From Kitasatospora viridis (lineage in GTDB: Bacteria; Actinomycetota; Actinomycetes; Streptomycetales; Streptomycetaceae), in assembly GCF_007829815.1 (NCBI RefSeq), contig NZ_VIWT01000001.1, positions 5,299,001 to 5,363,000 of the forward strand: DNA of 64,000 bases. The letters are read 5' to 3'. The notes under the pieces are model-generated. The model searched no databases. It saw only the letters and a program-made list of their open reading frames with translations, and was not told the origin of the DNA. Position 1 is the stretch's first letter; the number at the start of each line of letters is the position of its first letter. Both the position numbers and the translations under genes were made by a program. This document shows positions 60,777 to 64,000 of this stretch, one piece after another.

Positions 60777-62522
60777 ATGACCAGGCGTACCCACGCTGCC
60801 CTCGCGGCGGCGATCGCGGCGACACTCACCCTCGGCCTCGGGGCGTGTGGCAAGAACAAGCACGACGACAACAACAGCCAGGCGAGCGGCGGGCCGGGGC
60901 TGACCACCCAGGGCGACGGCATCGTCGGTGGTACCCCGGTCAAGGGCGGCACCCTGCACATCCTGTCGAACCAGGACCTCTCGCAGCTCGACCCGGCCCG
61001 CAACTGGACCGAGCAGGAGATGGACTTCGGCATCCGACTGCTCTACCGCACGCTGACCACCTTCAAGGCCGCGCCCGGACAGGCGGGTTCGCAGGTCGTC
61101 GGCGACCTGGCCACCGACACTGGAGAGCCCAGCGACGGCGACAAGACCTGGACCTTCCACCTGAAGGACGGCCTCAAGTACGAGGACGGCACGCCGATCG
61201 TCACGCAGGACATCAAGTACAACGTCGAGCGGTCCTACGACCCCGACCTGTCCGGCGGTCCGGACTACGCCCGCAAGTACCTGGTCGCGCCGGCCGGTTA
61301 CAAGGGCCCGCTGAAGGGCGGGGACCTCGGCAACGACTCGATCGAGACCCCGGACGCGAAGACCATCGTCTTCCACCTGGTCCGCCCGGTCGCCGACTTC
61401 GGCTCCACGGTGACGCTGCCGACCTTCGCGCCGGTGCCCAAGGCGCACGAGGGCGGCACCACCTACGGTGCCCACGTCTTCTCCTCCGGCCCGTACAAGA
61501 TCCAGAGCTACGACCGCGGCAAGCAGCTGACCCTGGTCCGCAACACGAACTGGGACCCGTCCACCGACTCGGTCCGCATGGCCTACCCCGACAAGATCGT
61601 GATGGACCAGACCGGCAGCCCCGAGGGCATCGCCGACCGTCTGATCGCCGATCAGGGCGACGACCAGAGCGCGATCATGTTCGCCGACATGGCGGCCTCC
61701 AAGGTCGCCGACGTGATCACCAACCCGGACGTCAAGGCCCGGCTGGTCAGCGAGAGCGAGAACTGCACCGGGATGGTGGCGCTGGACACCGCCAAGGCGC
61801 CGTTCAACAACCAGAACGCCCGCCTCGCGGTCGAGTACGGCCTCGACAAGCAGGCCTACCAGACCGCCGTCGGCGGCCCGGCGCTCTCCGACATCGCCAC
61901 CACCTACCTGCCGCCCGAGCTGACCGGCGGCACCGGGGTGGACCACTTCAAGATCCCGCCCACCGGCGACCCGGCCAAGGCCAAGCAGTACCTGGCCGCC
62001 GCCGGCACGCCCAACGGCTTCTCCACCGACCTGACCGCGGACAACGCCCAGAAGCCGCAGGCCGAGGCGATCCAGGCGGCGCTGAAGAACGTCGGCATCA
62101 CGGTCAACCTGAACATCGTGGACGCCAGCGTGGCGACCGCGACGATCGGCGACAAGGACAAGCAGACCGGGATGTCGCTGAACGGCTGGTGCCCGGACTG
62201 GCCGGCCGGTTCGACCTTCCTGCCGATGCTGTTCGACAGCCGGATCATCACGGACACCGGCAACAGCGGCAACACCAGCCGCTTCTCGGACCCGGCGGTG
62301 GACGCCGAGATCGACCGGATCTCGGCCATGACCGACGCCACCGCGGCCAACCAGGCCTGGCTGGCGCTGGACGCCAAGATCATGGACGAGGCCCCCGAGA
62401 TCCCGGTGTCCTGGCAGAAGAAGCCGCTGCTGGTCGGCTCCAACATCGCCGGTGCGTTCGGCAGCCCGATCTGGGAGGGCGAGATCGACTACGCCACCAT
62501 CGGCCTGAAGTCCGCCAAGTAG
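60777..62522 (+). CDS. ABC transporter substrate-binding lipoprotein, family 5 (peptide type)
   Basis: This 581-residue lipoprotein has a signal peptide (MTRRTHAALAAAIAATLTLG) with lipobox LGAC. The mature protein has the SBP_bac_5 fold: LHILSNQDLSQLDPARNWTE, the family signature around FHLKDGLKYEDGTPIVTQDI, and a C-terminal GWCPDWPAGSTFL strand. It would deliver peptides, nickel or similar ligands to the permeases encoded downstream. The ATG follows GCGGAG. First gene of an operon with two permeases; the ATPases presumably lie past the window end. Confidence 0.93.
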   Translation: MTRRTHAALAAAIAATLTLGLGACGKNKHDDNNSQASGGPGLTTQGDGIVGGTPVKGGTLHILSNQDLSQLDPARNWTEQEMDFGIRLLYRTLTTFKAAPGQAGSQVVGDLATDTGEPSDGDKTWTFHLKDGLKYEDGTPIVTQDIKYNVERSYDPDLSGGPDYARKYLVAPAGYKGPLKGGDLGNDSIETPDAKTIVFHLVRPVADFGSTVTLPTFAPVPKAHEGGTTYGAHVFSSGPYKIQSYDRGKQLTLVRNTNWDPSTDSVRMAYPDKIVMDQTGSPEGIADRLIADQGDDQSAIMFADMAASKVADVITNPDVKARLVSESENCTGMVALDTAKAPFNNQNARLAVEYGLDKQAYQTAVGGPALSDIATTYLPPELTGGTGVDHFKIPPTGDPAKAKQYLAAAGTPNGFSTDLTADNAQKPQAEAIQAALKNVGITVNLNIVDASVATATIGDKDKQTGMSLNGWCPDWPAGSTFLPMLFDSRIITDTGNSGNTSRFSDPAVDAEIDRISAMTDATAANQAWLALDAKIMDEAPEIPVSWQKKPLLVGSNIAGAFGSPIWEGEIDYATIGLKSAK

Positions 62523-62541
62523 CCCGAGGGACCGCGAAAAG

Positions 62542-63492
62542 GTGACCACCACCGTTCCTGCCCTGCAGGAGCCGACCGAGCGTCAGGAGCAGGCCGCGGC
62601 CTCGCCCTGGCGCTCGGCCTGGCGCAACCTGCGCCGTCGGCCGATCGCCATGCTCGGCCTCGGCATCATCGTCCTCTTCGTGCTGGCGGCCCTGCTGGCC
62701 CCGGTGCTGGCGGGCCTGTCCGGCTGGGGGCCGACCGACACCGACCAGTCGGCCGTCGACCCCTACCTGGCCGGGCTGCCCCGCGGCAGCCTCGGCGGGA
62801 TCAGCGGGGCCCACTGGCTCGGCGTCGAGCCGGGGCTCGGCCACGACATCTACGCCCGGCTGCTCTACGGGGCCCAGATCTCGCTGCTGGTGGCGTTCAG
62901 CGCCGCCGTGCTGATCACCGTGGTCGGCGTCACGCTCGGCGTGCTGGCCGGCTACTTCGGCGGCAAGACCGACATGCTGATCAGCCGGTTCATGGACATC
63001 ATGATGTCCTTCCCGAGCCTGATCTTCATGATGGCGCTGCTCTCGGTGGCCAAGGACATCAACCGGGTGCTGCTGCTGATCATCGTGATGAGCCTGTTCA
63101 CCTGGCCGTACATCGCGCGGGTGATCCGGGGTCAGACGATCTCGCTGAAGCACCGCGAGTACGTGGAGGCGGCCCGGGCCAGCGGCACCACCAGTGCCCG
63201 GATCGTGCTGACCGAGATCCTGCCCAACCTCAGCAGCACGATCATCGTCTACATCACCCTGGCGATCCCGAGCCTGATCGGTGCGGAGGCGGGTCTGACC
63301 TTCCTGGGCGTGGGCGTGCAGCCGCCGACCCCGTCCTGGGGCCAGATGATCTCGGACTCCTACACGTACTACAAGTCCGACCCGATGTTCTTCGTCCTGC
63401 CCTGTACCTGCCTCTTCCTGGTGGTGCTCGGCTTCACCCTGTTCGGCGACGCACTGCGCGACGTCCTCGACCCGAAGGGCGGTAACGGATGA
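62542..63492 (+). CDS. ABC transporter permease, DppC/OppC type
   Basis: This 316-residue permease has an N-terminal OppC_N helix (SAWRNLRRRPIAMLGLGIIV), a periplasmic segment with HWLGVEPGLGHDIYARLLYG, then five helices of the BPD_transp_1 domain. The EAA loop reads YVEAARASGTTSARIVLTEI, followed by LPNL, and contacts the ATPase. The GTG lies 19 bases after the lipoprotein stop. Its TGA overlaps the next start (ATGA). Confidence 0.94.
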   Translation: MTTTVPALQEPTERQEQAAASPWRSAWRNLRRRPIAMLGLGIIVLFVLAALLAPVLAGLSGWGPTDTDQSAVDPYLAGLPRGSLGGISGAHWLGVEPGLGHDIYARLLYGAQISLLVAFSAAVLITVVGVTLGVLAGYFGGKTDMLISRFMDIMMSFPSLIFMMALLSVAKDINRVLLLIIVMSLFTWPYIARVIRGQTISLKHREYVEAARASGTTSARIVLTEILPNLSSTIIVYITLAIPSLIGAEAGLTFLGVGVQPPTPSWGQMISDSYTYYKSDPMFFVLPCTCLFLVVLGFTLFGDALRDVLDPKGGNG

Positions 63493-64000
63493 CCACCTTC
63501 CTGCTCCGCCGGCTCGCCGGAATCGCGTTCACGCTGCTGGTGATCTGCGCGGCCACCTTCAGCATCTTCTACCTGCTGCCGAGCGACCCGGCGCTGGCGT
63601 TCTGCGGCAAGAGCTGCACCCCGGACCACGTGGCCGAGGTGCGCCAGCAGATGGGCCTCAACCAGCCGCTGATCGAGCAGTTCGCCAACTACGTGAAGGC
63701 GATCTTCGCCGGCCGCACGATGGGCAGCGGCAGCTACGCCGTGCAGTGCGGGTTCCCGTGCTTCGGCTACTCCTTCCAGACCGGCCAGCCGGTCTGGACC
63801 ATGATCACCAGTCGGCTGCCGGTCAGCATCTCGCTGGCCATCGGTTCCGCCGTGCTCTGGCTGGTCATGGGCCTGCTGTCCGGCGTGGTCTCGGCGCTGA
63901 AGAAGAACGGCTGGATCGACCGGCTGCTGATGGTCGGCACCATCGGCGCCGCCGCCGTGCCGGTCTACTTCACCGCGATGGTGCTGCTCTACGTCTTCTG
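63489..64000 (+). CDS. ABC transporter permease, DppB/OppB type, partial
   Basis: The first 170 codons are present and remain open at the window edge. The N-terminal helix (MTTFLLRRLAGIAFTLLVIC) and TFSIFYLLPSDPA are typical of OppB/DppB. MGLNQPLIEQFANYVKAIFA follows, then the first core helices (ISLAIGSAVLWLVMGLLSGV). The extracellular loop contains four cysteines (FCGKSC and QCGFPC), a feature of actinobacterial members that probably forms disulfides. Its ATG overlaps the preceding stop. Confidence 0.93.
   Translation, partial: MTTFLLRRLAGIAFTLLVICAATFSIFYLLPSDPALAFCGKSCTPDHVAEVRQQMGLNQPLIEQFANYVKAIFAGRTMGSGSYAVQCGFPCFGYSFQTGQPVWTMITSRLPVSISLAIGSAVLWLVMGLLSGVVSALKKNGWIDRLLMVGTIGAAAVPVYFTAMVLLYVF

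Overview
The window is high-GC actinobacterial DNA. Third positions are strongly G/C, GTG and TTG starts are common, and many adjacent genes overlap by 1-4 bases. The gene order mshC - PAC2 - metH - recB-like - site-2 protease - trmI - arc - dop - pup - endonuclease VII-like - prcB - prcA - pafA - FKBP x3 - pafB - pafC - tatA - tatC is the conserved actinobacterial Pup-proteasome neighbourhood. The details (588-residue Arc, Pup ending in GGQ, a nuclease gene between pup and prcB) point to Streptomycetaceae (Streptomyces or Kitasatospora).

Layout. 1-9.7 kb: the end of mshC, then mostly leftward housekeeping and accessory genes (slipin, PAC2, SGNH hydrolase, GNAT, HAD). Within it a rightward AICAR transformylase follows a leader that reads as a ZTP riboswitch. 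A phosphodiesterase, an alpha/beta hydrolase, a mycothiol nitroreductase-like protein and a GH-like membrane protein follow. 9.8-20 kb: metH, HAD phosphatase, orphan peptide-binding lipoprotein, orphan response regulator coupled to a RecB-like nuclease, site-2 protease and trmI. 20-36 kb: a secreted protein, a ferredoxin, then the whole pupylation/proteasome pathway (arc, dop, pup, EndoVII-like gene, prcB, prcA, pafA), three FKBP isomerases, the pafBC regulators and tatAC. 36-46 kb: an accessory cluster encoding a complete trans-4-hydroxy-L-proline degradation route (2-epimerase, three-part D-hydroxyproline dehydrogenase, deaminase, semialdehyde dehydrogenase), plus a second proline-racemase-family protein, an ornithine-cyclodeaminase-family protein and a GntR regulator. 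Three near-identical 12-base sites lie over its promoters, and it is rich in short tandem repeats. 46-50 kb: an ABC exporter divergent from a two-component system. 50-64 kb: two secreted proteins, TetR, a nitronate monooxygenase-like enzyme, a giant LuxR (LAL) regulator, glutathione peroxidase, aminopeptidase P and the start of a peptide ABC transporter operon that runs off the window.

Most notable points: (i) an endonuclease VII-like gene inside the proteasome operon whose last 136 bases overlap, in another frame, the DNA encoding the PrcB propeptide; (ii) the ZTP riboswitch ahead of a stand-alone, ATIC-like AICAR transformylase; (iii) the hydroxyproline regulon with its shared operator; (iv) a recurring TGAC...GTCA palindrome family at gene ends. 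No rRNA, tRNA, CRISPR array, transposase or integrase was seen.
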